DNA of 64,000 nt from the NCBI GenBank assembly GCA_947652605.1, contig CANTFG010000150.1, positions 1 to 64,000 of the forward strand. The letters run 5' to 3'. The DNA is from Elmis aenea. Lineage: Eukaryota > Arthropoda > Insecta > Coleoptera > Elmidae. The notes under the pieces were generated by a model, which was given only the letters and a program-made list of their open reading frames with translations, did no database searches and was not told the origin of the DNA. The translations under genes were made by a program, and so were the position numbers. This document shows, one piece after another, positions 1-12,008 of the stretch (position 1 is the stretch's first letter; every line of letters begins with the position of its first letter).

Positions 1-2850
1 AGTGCCTTCTGAACAATTAAACATTTTAAATAAAGCAGGGTGTTTGTTTTTGTGGATCCATTTAACCAAATTTTAAAGACAAAGTCGAATTTTGTAAATG
101 GAACGCCTTGTATTATTTTACAAGTTAGTGTGGATAATTTAATTAATTTTACATAAAACGATGCATACTCACATTTAAAGAAAGTAAGTATCCCAGATAA
201 TAAAAACACAATGTAATCGTACAGTTAGTAGGTATGCTTTAAAGTAACATGATAATATGTAGTACAAAGTGAATTAGACAAAACTTATTTCCGAAAATGA
301 TTTACTATTTATACATTTTAGATGTAACTGTTAACTCGTTCATTATTGCAGTACTTTATAACCAACATTACATTCTTAACCGTGTATTTTTCTTTAAGGC
401 TTATGGTGTACCTAGAATGGATTAGGTATTACACCTCAAATAATGTTTGATAGAAGGTGTTCATTTAAATTATAAAAATATGAACTCGACTTTTTGGGTC
501 CGAGTAAAGACAGTTATTGAAGTAAAAGAACTAAACTGGCTGGGACACCCTGTATAATGCTCGTATTTATATGAAAATAAAATAAATATAATCTTTCATT
601 AACAAACTATTAAACCAAAAGTGAATGTATAACGATTTGCAAAATATTTATTTCACATCAAGTAATTTTTTGAGGAGACCTATTACATTTTTATTTGATA
701 AAGGAAACTTTGTGCTTGCCTACTTATAATACATTCACACTGTTACTTATATAATATGTACTTACTCATTTCGAACGATATCCTGTATCCAAATCAAAAA
801 TTCCCACAAAGAAATTCGACACGTGCCTTTTTAACCAAATCAGGTCCACAAGTTAACTAAAATGGACGCTTTAATCGACTGCAATTTGGCACGATTGTCT
901 ATAAATCGTCAAAACGAACACTAATAACACTAAACAATAATCTTACACGTGTTTAAAAAATCACCTGTTTGTAAGTTAAAAACCGCTTACAGTAATATAA
1001 TCAACCGCGTAGATTTTATTACTAAAGCATGTGCAAAACTTAAAACGAAGTATAATGATCCTACTATTTGAAAACACGCTAAAAGACTGATATTATACTG
1101 ATGAAACTAAGGATTGTAAATTATGTTACACTTATCGACTCAAAATGCGCAAAAAAGCGCGTATAATGATGGCAGGTAAAGTTCTTGAAAGGTCGTTCTT
1201 GTTCACACCGAAATGTTAGCAAATTATTATTTATACAGGCATTGTCAGTATACAGAGTGTTTCACTTTTTCATGGACACTATTACTCCGTAAATAATAAA
1301 AATACAAGGTTGGTTAAATGGGACAAAAGTTAGCTACTTAGGAGTGTATTTTAAACAAGATCTTGTTTTGTTTGAAAATTCCATAGCTTGCGTGATATAA
1401 CGAAAAAACCGAAATCGATCAAAATTTTTAAACTTAAATACCTCGGCTATTGTTGCGAATACACAAAAACGCCAAAGGAAAAATGTTTTGCAAATAATAT
1501 TTGCCATAAGATGGCGATAGTCAGATTTTTATTTATAAATTACCGTGCGAGATATTTGACAAAACAACTCTTTTTTTAAATGACAGTCGTAGTAGGTGAT
1601 GACCTGATGACTTAGATTTAAAGATATTTTTTTTCTCTTTACAGTGATATAATATGTTACATAATATCTATTTTTAAGAATAAGCGAAATAACCTAAAAA
1701 AATGCAAAATCTTAGGATAAAAATCAAAAACAAACAATAACAGACTTCATTTCTTTTATTTCGACCCTTGCTTGTCTATTATGTCACTCTTTACTGACTT
1801 GTCTAATTTTACTTTTAAAAAAAGCATGATTGGTACTGTTTTCGGTAGAACCAAGTTTCGTATCGTAAACATGCAAAAGAAAGGTTTATAGGATTTAGTA
1901 ATTATTTTACAACAGTGGTCCAATAAATAAATGCATAAATAATTTTAAGAAACCTCTATTTAAATTTAAACGTAAGAATGGTAAAACAACAACTTTCTTA
2001 TAAAAAAAATGTCAAAAATGTGTAGGCAAGCCACAAAACTATAAGTTTCCTGTTTTTTCTTTTAACTGTTTTAAATTACCGCTGTCTATCTTCATAGCCT
2101 CCTTGATAATATTACTTTGCCCTAATAATTAACAATAAAATCGCGATATCTCGGAAAATATTAATTGTAGGTGAAAAACAGCCTTCATGTTTTCGAAAGA
2201 GAATTAAATGTTCTATGGGACAGTGCAAAAAATATAGCGTATTTTATAAAAAAAAAAAGAATTATCGATGTTTAAAGTTTCCCAAGTTTGACCAAGCGTA
2301 AAAAACGCCCTATAAAATATTTTAAAAATGTAGGTGGTGCAAAGTGTTACATAATCTATTGTCAGTCTTATCTCCAAGCGAATATCTTTAGAATTCTCAA
2401 AGTTTTTAAATGTTGAACATTTTCGAAAGTACTGTATTTTCATGAAAATGCAATTTTCACAAAAACGGTTGACTTTAGACCCATATAACCTTATACATTG
2501 TTTGAAGTAAATTTAAAGAGGAATCCAAAAATGTAAAAATGTACAGGATTTTCCATAAGAAAAAGTATAACTTTGATATGCCACTTTGGAGCACCCTGTA
2601 TGTTTGAAAATATTTTTAAAATGTAGCCCTTATTGACCTACATAATCTAACAGCGACAAAAGTTTGAAAATATATACCATTTGGCCATGAAACTTATTTT
2701 AATAAACAACAGAGGGCAATCATAACAGTTTTGCTTTTATAAATTTGAAATTTATTTTAGAAATTTTAATTACAAATGAAACAAGTAAATAATTCAAACA
2801 AATATATTTGATAAAAATTATACAATACATTCAATATTCAATTATTGTTG
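1..2850. other. AT-rich intergenic DNA, no gene seen
   Basis: No reading frame longer than about 80 codons and no recognisable protein similarity is visible. Solitary copies of a common terminal motif occur: gggacaccctgta near 543-556 and gcaccctgtatg near 2588-2599, the latter followed by tttgaaaatattttta, which also follows the same motif in the array at 4724-5471. These look like ends or solo fragments of the TA-flanked CAGGGTG family found elsewhere in the window. Nothing else is supported. Confidence 0.6.
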
Positions 2851-2911
2851 AAGATACAAAAGTATGTACAATAATAAAATATTGTAATACTGTTTTGTAT
2901 GTTAATCAATT
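2851..2911 (+). repeat. Direct repeat copy 1 (about 65 bp)
   Basis: The stretch beginning aagatacaaaagtatgtac is repeated in the same orientation at 3135-3202, sharing also attattgtaatac, tgttttgtat and a trailing atcaatt. The pair brackets an AT-rich interval just downstream (in the minus-strand sense) of the P/THAP transposase fragment and may be part of that element's non-coding end or of a later insertion. Function unknown. Confidence 0.6.
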
Positions 2912-3134
2912 AAAAAAAAAAAATTTAGCATTTTAATTTGTTTTTGAAAAATATTAACAGTTGAACTTATATACAAGAGTCGAAATTCCCGTTTAGAACT
3001 ACATATTCTCCTTTGTAAGATATTTATCAAGTTGTATGATATTAACAGCAAACAAGATATCTACGTTATGCAAATAATTACTGAATACAAAATATGAACA
3101 CAGTTACATTAAAATATCATACAATTCACTGATC

Positions 3135-3202
3135 AAGATACAAAAGTATGTACAATAATAAATTATTGTAATACCTACTTTGTTTTGTATATTTATCAAT
3201 TT
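3135..3202 (+). repeat. Direct repeat copy 2 (about 65 bp)
   Basis: Same-orientation partner of 2851-2911. It abuts the point where the minus-strand P/THAP transposase similarity stops (about 3200), so it may mark the truncation point of that transposase copy. Confidence 0.55.
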
Positions 3203-4078
3203 AAAGAAAGTAGATAATTTGCTGGCAGTGAAAATATCTCTCTCGAAAGTTTGTACCCTCTTGGACTATGTTTGTAAAGAGACAAAGCCAATATCTTATC
3301 GTTGAAAGTGTATCTTCTACCTCTAGCTCGTTTGGTTTGACATCTTACTTGGAAAAGAAGAAACTGATAAGTAGTAGGATTAACTTTCCAGAGGTTCTCT
3401 GCCAATTTCAGCCTCCTTCTGATAGATGAAACATTTCGCAGCAATGCGGCAGCTCGATCAATGTTTAAAATACTGAGTTTGTTTGTAAAGCACCTTTGCT
3501 TTAGGTGTCAAATCCACTAGACGAGTCAAATGCACAGATCTCAGCAATTTTTGGTGATCTAAAATAAAATTAAAAGTATTAATATAACTGTATTGATCCA
3601 ATGCTATGACCATCCAACTTTACCTGTGGACGAAGGAGTCAAGGGATCTTCTCTACCAGGCCTAACTGCAAATGGCTGATCTCTGGACAAGCCAGGTATG
3701 GGCTCCTCAATATCAGCAATGACACCATCTTCGTCTTGAGGACGATGTTCGTCTAAACCAACTCGTGAATCAACTTTCTTGGATTGTTGCCCCTTAAGCA
3801 ACGGAACAAAACTAATGTCGTAAGTTTTGCAAGGTGACTTGATGGGGAAATGGAAACTGTTGTCAACAGTAGGTTGATCTTCGAAGCCTGGCACAACTAA
3901 CGTAGGCAAAGAATACTTCCTGAGCCTCTTGCTTCCCTCATCTTTGCAAAACTCCGCAAAATGAGCATCACCGACTCTTATATTCTTGGTTAATTGTTCG
4001 TATAATGTATAATGTGGGTGTGCAATATGTTGCAACCAAATATCACAAATTGCTCGTTCCTTCAGTGGAAATGTATGC
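3196..4078 (-). pseudogene. P-element/THAP-type transposase fragment
   Basis: Minus-strand coding remnant in two exons. Exon 4078-3625 follows an acceptor (tttag) and holds the C-terminal half of a THAP zinc-finger domain: an FP pair, a conserved Trp, GDAHF and LPTL spaced as in THAP proteins; the N-terminal CxxC exon is not visible upstream. It ends at a donor (ACAG/GTAAAG, 3625). The next exon begins at an acceptor about 3559 and reads DHQKLLRSVHL and VDLTPKAKVLYKQTQYF, then shifts frame near 3460 and continues as RAAALLRNVSSIRRRLKLAE and RRYTFNDKILALSLYKHSP, which resembles the helix-turn-helix region of P-element/THAP9 transposases. Similarity stops about 3200, so the catalytic part is absent. 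Frameshift plus truncation indicate a dead copy. A domesticated THAP gene is less likely given the break. Confidence 0.7.
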
Positions 4079-4451
4079 CTAAAACATATTAATACTTAAT
4101 TAAGAAATTACAGCAATGATGTGTAATGTAAATAGAATGACACTGTACATTTATATACATTGCAAAAAAAATTGCATTAATAAGAATCATACGAAAGCAT
4201 GCAAAATAAATAATAACTTTATAATATATACCAATGTATAATAATGGATGGTAAAACCAAAACAGTTTGAATAATATGTTACATCAACGCAGGTGAAAGA
4301 AGGGCTTTTTTAGCGAATTATATTTTTTTCATTTATTTAGTTTCGTCATCAGATTCCTTTTTCGTATTACAGTAAATAAAAATGCAGCAAGTTTCAATTT
4401 GTAATAATAATTATACATATAAAAAGTGTTTCTTACAACATTCAACTTATA
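4079..4451. other. Intergenic, AT-rich
   Basis: I looked on the minus strand for the missing THAP N-terminal exon (CxxC) upstream of 4078 and did not find it. No other gene or repeat is recognised. Confidence 0.5.
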
Positions 4452-5471
4452 CAGGGTGTCCCAGATAAAATTTCCAGAATGGTAATCTCACTTTTTATAA
4501 AAGATACAGGTTCGTTTAAATTACATGAATTATTCTTAAGAATAAGAAGAACTGAATCATATTTTTAAAAGCACGAAATTTCTCGTGCGTCAGAAGTGAC
4601 AGCAAGAAGTATGAAAATGTCAAATTTCTTTTGTCTTTTACAACACTTTTGTCCTGATCATCAAATCAATCTGTTTTTATCTTCTTAAGGTACTTTTTTG
4701 TTGCTATTGGTTCCAGAGAGGTGACTCACCCTGTATATTTGAAAATATTTTTATCGTGTTCGGAAGATAAAACTGTATCAAATAGCGTTTGAATCAACTT
4801 TCTATCTCAAACCGTTAAGCGACAATCGACTGATCCCGCACTACTGACTCACCCTGTATATTTGAAAATATTTTTATCGTGTTCGGAAGATAAAACTGTA
4901 TCAAATAGCGTTTGAATCAACTTTCTATCTCAAACCGTTAAGCGACAATCGCCTGATCCCGCACTACTGACTCACCCTGTATATTTGAAAATATTTTTAT
5001 CGGGTTCGGAAGATAAAACTGTATCAAATAGCGTTTGAATCAACTTTCTATCTCAAACCGTTAAGCGACAATCGACCGATCCAGCACTAATGACTCACCC
5101 TGTATATTTGAAAATATTTTTATCGTGTTCGGAAGAAAAAACTGTATCAAAAAGCGTTTGAATCAACTTTCTATATGAAACCATTAAGCGACAATCGACT
5201 GATCCCGCACTTATGACTCACCCTGTATATTTAAAAATATTTTTATCGTTTTCGGAAGAAAAAACTGTATCAAATAGCGTTTGAATCAACTTTCTATTTC
5301 AAACTGTTAAACGACAATCGCCTGATCCCGCACTAATGACTCACCCTGTATATTTGAAAATATTTGTATCGGGTTCGGAAGAAAAAACTGTATCAAATAG
5401 CGTTTGAATCAACTTTTTATCTCAAACCGTTAAGCGACAATCGACCAATTCCGCACTAATGACTCACCCTG
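4452..5471. mobile_element. TA-flanked element made of ~123-bp tandem units
   Basis: The left edge reads TA-CAGGGTGTCCCAG (4450 on) and the right edge CACCCTG-TA (to 5473), so a CAGGGTG/CACCCTG inverted end pair is flanked by TA, the duplication expected of Tc1/mariner-like or similar DNA elements. The right three quarters is a tandem array: actcaccctg starts at 4724, 4849, 4970, 5093, 5216, 5339 and 5462, giving units of 121-125 bp. Each unit contains gttcggaaga, gcgtttgaatcaac and gcgacaatcg. No coding capacity. The unit boundary coincides with the element's terminal motif, which suggests the array arose through repeated use or duplication of one end. Confidence 0.75.
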
Positions 5472-5473
5472 TA

Positions 5474-6219
5474 TACGGCACTGCCAAATCTTTATCCGTT
5501 ATGAGAGAAAATAATATATATTTTCGATGTTAAACATTTCAATAAACTTAACATAACATTTTTATTGACATTCATTTGCAAACACCCTGTATATTTTTCT
5601 CGCTGTATGAATAAGTGCAAAAATTAAATCATTCAAAGTCCGAGCAGCCGGTTCATCTGCCCGCACTACACTTATGTACACAAAGGATGTAATTACTGAG
5701 CGTACGATAAGAAATATAAACAAACATGCAATATTTGATTTATTTACAATAGTAGACTTGCAGAAAATTTTAAAAATACATTCAGAGGAATACGTTTTAT
5801 TTAAAAAGTAGTACACATGCAGTTTCATTTTGTAGTAGGTTAATTAAAACAAAACATTTATTATGATAAGATTATTGACTGTTACGAAATACACAAAAGT
5901 TGTTTATTTATTTTAATAACGACATGCAAATATAATTCAGAGTATAATAATTGCTGTTGATTTGCGATTAACGATTTAATGAAAAAAAAATGCAGACTTA
6001 ATAGGTAAATAGGTACTTAATAGGTAAATACTTAACTTAACATGTAGGTTGCTGAGAAAGATGTATTTTTGCACAATATTTTACTGGAACGTGTGTACAC
6101 TGTTTTTTTTACAGATGGCTTATTGTTTTTCCATTTATAAACTAACCTATAATAACAATTCGCGCAGCTCAGATAACGAAGCGAACAGAACTGGGCTAAT
6201 CTTAAGTCGTGCTCTGTGA
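5474..6219. other. Intergenic, AT-rich
   Basis: Apart from another caccctgtata motif near 5582, no gene or structured repeat is recognised. The 88-codon minus-strand frame here has no recognisable similarity. Confidence 0.5.
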
Positions 6220-6775
6220 TAAGGCATTTTTGGCGCGAAAATATTTGGGAATGAAAAATCGTGAAAACAGGAAAACGGATAATCAGATCAAACTGAAATT
6301 TTCAGGATACATTTTTCAACTACATTGGCACGATCCGTGTAAATTTGAAGACCCGGTGTCTTGACGCAAAGATAACGTCCACTCAGCCGGTTGCCGGTAG
6401 CTCACCGCGGCAGTTAGCGGGCATCGGGGGTACGAGGGGAAATTCACGTTTAGGGTGAAAACAAATAAACGGCTTATCAGATTCGGCTGAAACTTTGGAA
6501 AAACCTTATCCCGACATAAGCGCTCGAACCGCGAAAATTTAGTAACCGAACTAAGCTCCCCCGCGGCGCTACGAAGAACCAATATTCCCATAAGAGAAAA
6601 ATTTTTCGGCGGTTTATCATTGATAACTTTTCAGTCTCGAAACGTACGGCAACCGGATATCGACAGGAAGCTGGTTCGTTCTTTCATACGTATTCTAAAA
6701 CAAACCGGAAGTCCCTGCGTCGTGTTTTTCGATTTTTAATTCTCGATCGCGCAAAAGCGACCAACCGCTGTTAGT
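6220..6775. repeat. Dispersed repeat, copy 1 (related to 22900-23300)
   Basis: Blocks such as gaaaaatcgt, cagaaaaacgg/caggaaaacgg, ctgaaattttcagga, tggttcgttctttc and tttttcgatttttaatt occur in the same order here and at 22900-23300. Shared order with divergence implies an old, unclassified repeat family. It is richer in GC and CpG than the neighbouring DNA. The minus-strand 91-codon frame inside it is probably fortuitous. Confidence 0.6.
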
Positions 6776-6788
6776 ATATAGTAACCAG

Positions 6789-6826
6789 CAGGCCCTAACG
6801 GGCCTACTGGGGCGCCTACGGCGCCG
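6789..6826. other. Two adjacent GC-rich hairpins
   Basis: ggcccTAACgggcc and ggcgccTACggcgcc lie side by side. Each can fold into a short perfect stem with a 3-4 nt loop. They lie between the dispersed repeat and the CpG-rich minisatellite; no function can be assigned. Confidence 0.5.
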
Positions 6827-6944
6827 TTCCGAGACCATCGAAATATCTGTATCCGGTCTAACTCTTTTGCGTCCAAGTTCTATGCGTCAAAATAAAAACA
6901 TCGATAAATCTCGAAGCGCTCAACGGAAACCGAGCCCGTACAAT

Positions 6945-7070
6945 TTTCATTATTAGATAATAGACGACTCGCGTTGCATGCTCGGCGGAGGAGAAGCGAA
7001 TACAATTGACTTTTATCGATCATAGACAATTCGCTATGCATGCTCAGCGGAAATAACGCGGGTACAATTC
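6945..7070. repeat. ~70-bp modules flanking the minisatellite (left)
   Basis: Two imperfect copies of a module with tagacgactcgcgttgcatg, a ctcggcgg-type segment, a gcgaatacaatt-type segment and tttatcgatcat. Related modules occur in the gap between the two minisatellite blocks (10970-11290), so the minisatellite is embedded in a larger repeating unit. Confidence 0.6.
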
Positions 7071-10000
7071 ACTCCCGGGCCGCAAACGACTCCCGAGCTG
7101 CAAACTACTCCTGGGCCGCAAACGACTCCCGGGCCGCAAACAACTCCTGGCCTGCAAACGACTTCCGGGCTGCAAACTACTCCCCAGCGGCAAACGACTC
7201 TCGGGCTGCAAATGACTCCTGGGCCGCAAAAGAATATCGGGCCGCAAACGACTACCGGGCTGCAAACGACTCCCAGGCCGCAAACATTTTCCGGGTGCAA
7301 ACTCCTCCCGGGCCGCATACGGGCCACAAACGACTTCCGAGCCGGAAACGACTCCCGGGTCGCAAACGACTCCCGAGCCGCAAACAACTCCCGGGCCGCA
7401 AACTACTCCCGGGCCGCAAACTACTCCTGGGCCGCAAACGACTCCCGGGCCGCAAACGAATCCCGGGCTGCAAACGACTGCCGGGACGCAAACAACTCCC
7501 GGGCCGCAAACGACTCCCGGGTCGCAAACGACTCCCGGGCCACAAACGACTCCCGAGCTGCAAACTACTCCTAAGCCGCAAACGACTTCCGGGCCGCAAA
7601 CAACTCCTGGCCTGCAAACGACTTCCGGGCTGCAAACTACTCCCCAGCGGCAAACGACTTTCGGGCTACAAATGACTCCTGGGCCGCAAAAGAATATCGG
7701 GCCGCAAACGACTACCGGGCTGCAAACGACTCCTAGGCCGCAAACATTTTCCGGGTGCAAACTCCTCCCGGGCCACAAACGACTTCCGAGCCGGAAACGA
7801 CTCCCAGGTCGCAAACGACTACCGAGCCGCAAACAACTCCCGGGCCGCAAACTACTCCCGGGCCGCAAACTACTCCTGGGCCGCAAACGACTCCCGGGCC
7901 GCAAACGACTCCCGGGCTGCAAACGACTCCTGGGACGCAAACAACTCCCGGGCCGCAAACGACTCCCGGGACGCAAACAACTCCCGGGCTGCAAACGACT
8001 CCCGGGTCGCAAACGACTCCCGGGCTACAAACTACTTTTAAACCGCAAACGACTGCCTGGTCGCAAACGACTACCGGGATGCAAACGACTCATAGGCCGC
8101 AAATGACTCTTGGGCCGCAAACTACTCCTGAGATGAAAACGACTCCCGGGCTGCAAACTACTGCCGGGCTGCTAACGACTCCCAGGCCGCAAACGACTCC
8201 CGGGTCGCAAACGACTCCTGGGCTGCAAACTACTCCCGGGCCCCAAACGACTCCTGGGTCGCAAACGACTTCCGAGCTGCAAACTACTTCCAGTCCGCAA
8301 ACGACTACCGGACTGCAAACTACTCCCGGGCCGCCAACGACTCCCGGGCTGAAAACAACTCCCCAGCCGCAAACGACTTAGGGGTCGCAAACGACTCTTG
8401 GGCTGCAAACTACTTTCGGGCTGCAAACTACTATCGGGCCGCAAACGACTCCTGGGCTGCAAACTACTCCCGAGCCGCAAGCGACTACCGGGTCGCAAAC
8501 GACTCCCGGATCGCAAACGACTACCGGGCTGCAAACTACTCCCAGGCCGCAAACCACTCTTGGGCCGCAAACGACGCCCGGGCCGCAAACGACTTTAAGG
8601 CCGCAAATGACTCCCGGAACGCAAAAACGACTCCCGGGCCGAAAAAACGACTCCCGGACCGCAAACGACACCCGGGACGCAAACTAATGCAGGGCCACGA
8701 ACTACTCCCGGATCGCAAATGACTCCCGGGCTGCAAGCTACTCCCGGGATGCAAACGACTCATGGGTCGCAAACGACTCCCAGGTCGCAAACGACTTTCG
8801 GGCTGCAAACGACTCCCGGGCCGCAAACGACTCCCGAATCGCAAATGACTCCCGAGCTGCAAACTACTCCCTAGATGCAAACGACTCATAGGCCGCAAAC
8901 GATTCCTGGGTCGCAAACGACTCCCATGCTGCAAACTACTCCCAGGCTGCAAATGACTCCTGGGTCGCAAATGACTCCTGGGTCGCAAACGACTCCCGAG
9001 CTGCAAACTACTTCCAGTCCGCAAACGACTTCCGGACTGCAAACTACGTCCGTGCCGCAAACTACTCCCGGGCCGCCAACGACTCCCGGGTCGCAAACGA
9101 CTCCTAGGATGCAAACGACTCATAGGCCGCAAACGACTCCCGGGCCGCAAAAGACTCCCGGGTCGCAAATGACTCCCGGGCTGCAAACTACTCCGGAGCC
9201 GCAAACGACTCCCGGGATGCAAACGACTCATAGGCCGCAAACTACTCCCGGGCCGCCAACGACTTTCGGGTCGCAAACGACTTCCGGGCTGCAAACAACT
9301 CCCGAGCCGCAAACGACTTCCGTGTCGCAAACGACTCCTGGGCTGCAAATTACTTTTAGGCTACAAACTACTATCGGGCCGCAAACGACTCCTGGGCTGC
9401 AAACTACTACCGTGCCGCAAGCGACTCCCGGGTCACAAACGACTCCCGGGCTGCAAACTACTTTCGGGCCGCAAACGACTCCCGGGCTGCAAACTACTCC
9501 TGGGCCGCAAACGACTCCTGGATCGCAAATGACTTCCGGGCTTCAAACTACTCCCCAGCCGCAAACGACTCTCGGGCTGCAAATGACTCCTGGGCCGCAA
9601 AAGAATATCGGGCCGCAAACGACTACCGGGCTGCAAACGACTCCCGGGCCGAAAACATTTTCCGGGTGCAAACTCCTCCTGGGCCGCAAACTCCTCCCGG
9701 GCCGCATACGACTCCTGGGCCACAAACGAGTTTCGGGCCGGAAACGACTCCTGGGCCGTAAACGACTCCCGGGTCGCAAACGACTCATGATCTGCAAACA
9801 ACTCCCGGGCCGCAAACTACTCCCGGGCTGCAAACTACTTCCAGGCCGCAAACGACTCTCGGGCTGCAAACGAATCCCGGGCTGCAAACGACTCCCAAGC
9901 CGCAAACAACTACCGGGCCGCAAACAACTCCCGGGATGCAAACGACTCCCGGGTTGCAAACGACTCCCAGGCTGCAAACGACTGCCGGCCTGCAAACGAC

Positions 10001-10934
10001 TCCTGGGCCGCAAACGACTCCCAGGCCGCAAACGACTCCCGGGCCGCAAACCGCTCCCGGGCCGCAAACGACTCTCAGGTCGCAAACGACTCCCGGGATG
10101 CAAACGACATATGCCGAAACGACTCCCGGGCCGCAAACGACTCCCGGGTCGCAAATGACTCCCGGGCTGCAAACTACTCCCGAGCCGCTAACGACTCCCG
10201 GGCTGCAAACTACTGCCGGGCTGCTAACGACTCCTAGGCCGCAAACGACTCCCGGGTCGCAAACGACTCCCGGGCTGCAAACTACTCCTGGGCCGCAAAC
10301 GACTCCTGGGTCGCAAACGACTCCCGAGCTGCAAACTCCTTTTAGTTCGCATACGACTTCCTGACTGCAAACTACTCCCGGGAAGCAAACGACTCCCGGG
10401 TCGCAAACGACTCCCAAACCGCAAACAACTTCCGGGTCGCAAACGACTCCCGGGCTGCAAATTACTTTCGGGCTGCAAACTACTACCGGGCCGCATACGA
10501 CTCCTGGGTTGCAAACTACTACCGTGGCGCAAGCTACCCCCGGGTCGCAAACGACTCTCGGGTCGCAAACGACTCCAGGGCTGCAAACTACTTCCGGACC
10601 GCAAACGACTACTGGGCTGCAAACTACACCCGGGCCGCAAACTACTCCCGGATCGCAAATGACTCCCGGGCTGCAAACTACTCCCGGGCCGCAAACTACT
10701 CTTAGGCCGCAAACGACTCCCGGGCCGCAAACGACTTCAAGGCCGCAAATGACTCTTGGGCCGCAAACTACTCCTGAGATGAAAACGACTCCCGAGCCGC
10801 AAAAACGACTCCCGGGCTGCAAAAACGACTGCCGGGCCGCAAACTACTGCCAGGCCGCAAACTACCCCAGATCGCAAATGACTCCCGGGCTGCAAACTAC
10901 TCCCGGGCCACAAACGACTCGCAGGACGCAAACG
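7071..10934. repeat. CpG-rich 18-bp minisatellite, block 1 (~215 copies)
   Basis: The consensus unit is about aacgactcccgggccgca (18 bp), with variants such as ggctgca, ggtcgca, cctggg and aactact. It contains a CCCGGG palindrome and three CpGs per unit in an otherwise AT-rich region. Because 18 is a multiple of 3 and the unit has no stop in any frame, long open frames arise on both strands (up to ~430 codons), encoding hexapeptide periods such as QTTPGP, RLPGRK, NDSRAA, VVCGPG, SRLRPG and ESFAAR; I treat them as artefacts. A higher-order pattern is present: a ~170-bp string containing aaaagaatatcgggccgca and acattttccgggtgcaaact recurs near 7230, 7690 and 9600. Confidence 0.95.
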
Positions 10935-11301
10935 GATACAAATCCCTTGTATTGCCCGCAGACGACTCTCGCTGCACGCTCGATGGGGGGGTTTTATCGA
11001 TCATGGACGAATCGCGCTGAATAGGCAAACGGGTCCAATTATCTTTAATCGCTTACAGATACCTCGCGCTGCGCGCTCGACGGGGGCTAAGTGCGTTGAG
11101 TTCTCTTTTATCAATCAGATACGACTCACGATGCGCGCTCGGAGTAGACGAACGGGTACAATTCTCTTTTATCGCTCGATGGGAGCTAAACGCGTTAAGT
11201 TTTTTTCATCGATCATAGACGACTCGCGCTGAGTGCTTGGAGAAAGCAAACGCATACAATTATCTTTAATCAACCACAGACGCTAAGCGCGTTGTTATCT
11301 C
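10935..11301. repeat. Spacer of ~70-85-bp modules between minisatellite blocks
   Basis: Several imperfect copies of a module reading roughly cgactcgcgctgcgcgctcg, a ggctaa/gcaaac segment, ggtacaatt and ctcttttatcgatcataga. They resemble those at 6945-7070, showing that the minisatellite blocks and these modules are parts of one compound tandem structure. Confidence 0.65.
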
Positions 11302-12008
11302 GAGCCGAAAACGACTTTCGGCCCGCAAACGACTCCTGGGTTGCAAACGACTCCCGGGCCGCAAACGACTTCCGGATCGCAAACTACTCCCGGGCCACAA
11401 ACGACTCCCGGGCTGCAAACTACTCCTGGGTCGCAAACGACTCCCGGGCCGCAAACGACTCCCGGGCTGCAAACGACTCCCGGGCCGTAAACGACTCCCG
11501 GGCCGCAAACAACTTCCGGGCTGCAAACGTCTCCCATGCCGCAAGCGACTACCGGGCCGCAAACTACACCCGGGCCGCAAACTACTTCCGGCCCGCAAAC
11601 GACTCCCGGGCCGCAAACGACTCCCGGGCCGCAAACGACTCCCGGGCCGCAAACTACTTCCCAGTCGCAAACTACTCCCGGGCCGCAAACGACTCCCGGA
11701 TCGCAAATGACTTCCGGGCTGCAAACTACTCCCGGGCCACAAACGACTCCCGGGCCGCAAACTACTCTTGGGCCGCAAATTACTCCCGAGCCGAAAACGA
11801 CTTCCGGGTCGCAAAAACGACCCGGGCCGCAAACTACACCCGGGCTGCAAACTACTTCCGGGACGCAAACTACTCCCGTCACGCAAACTACTCCCGGGCC
11901 GCAAATGACTCCCGGGCTGCAAACTACTCCCGGGCCACAAATGACTCCCGGGCCGCAAACTACTCTTGGGCCGCAAACGACTCCCGGGTCCGCAAAGGAC
12001 TCCCGGGA
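11302..12008. repeat. CpG-rich 18-bp minisatellite, block 2 (~39 copies)
   Basis: Same 18-bp unit as 7071-10934, again stop-free in most frames of both strands. It ends abruptly after gactcccgggatatcgat; the DNA beyond is unique and AT-rich, with a gcaccctgtacata motif near 12050. Confidence 0.95.

Noticed and set aside
1388..2443. Small frames (63 and 76 codons) in the left intergenic region
   Set aside because: Low-complexity AT-rich translation with no similarity or splice context.
6316..6591. 91-codon minus-strand frame in the GC-richer repeat
   Set aside because: No similarity, and the related repeat at 22900 does not preserve the frame.
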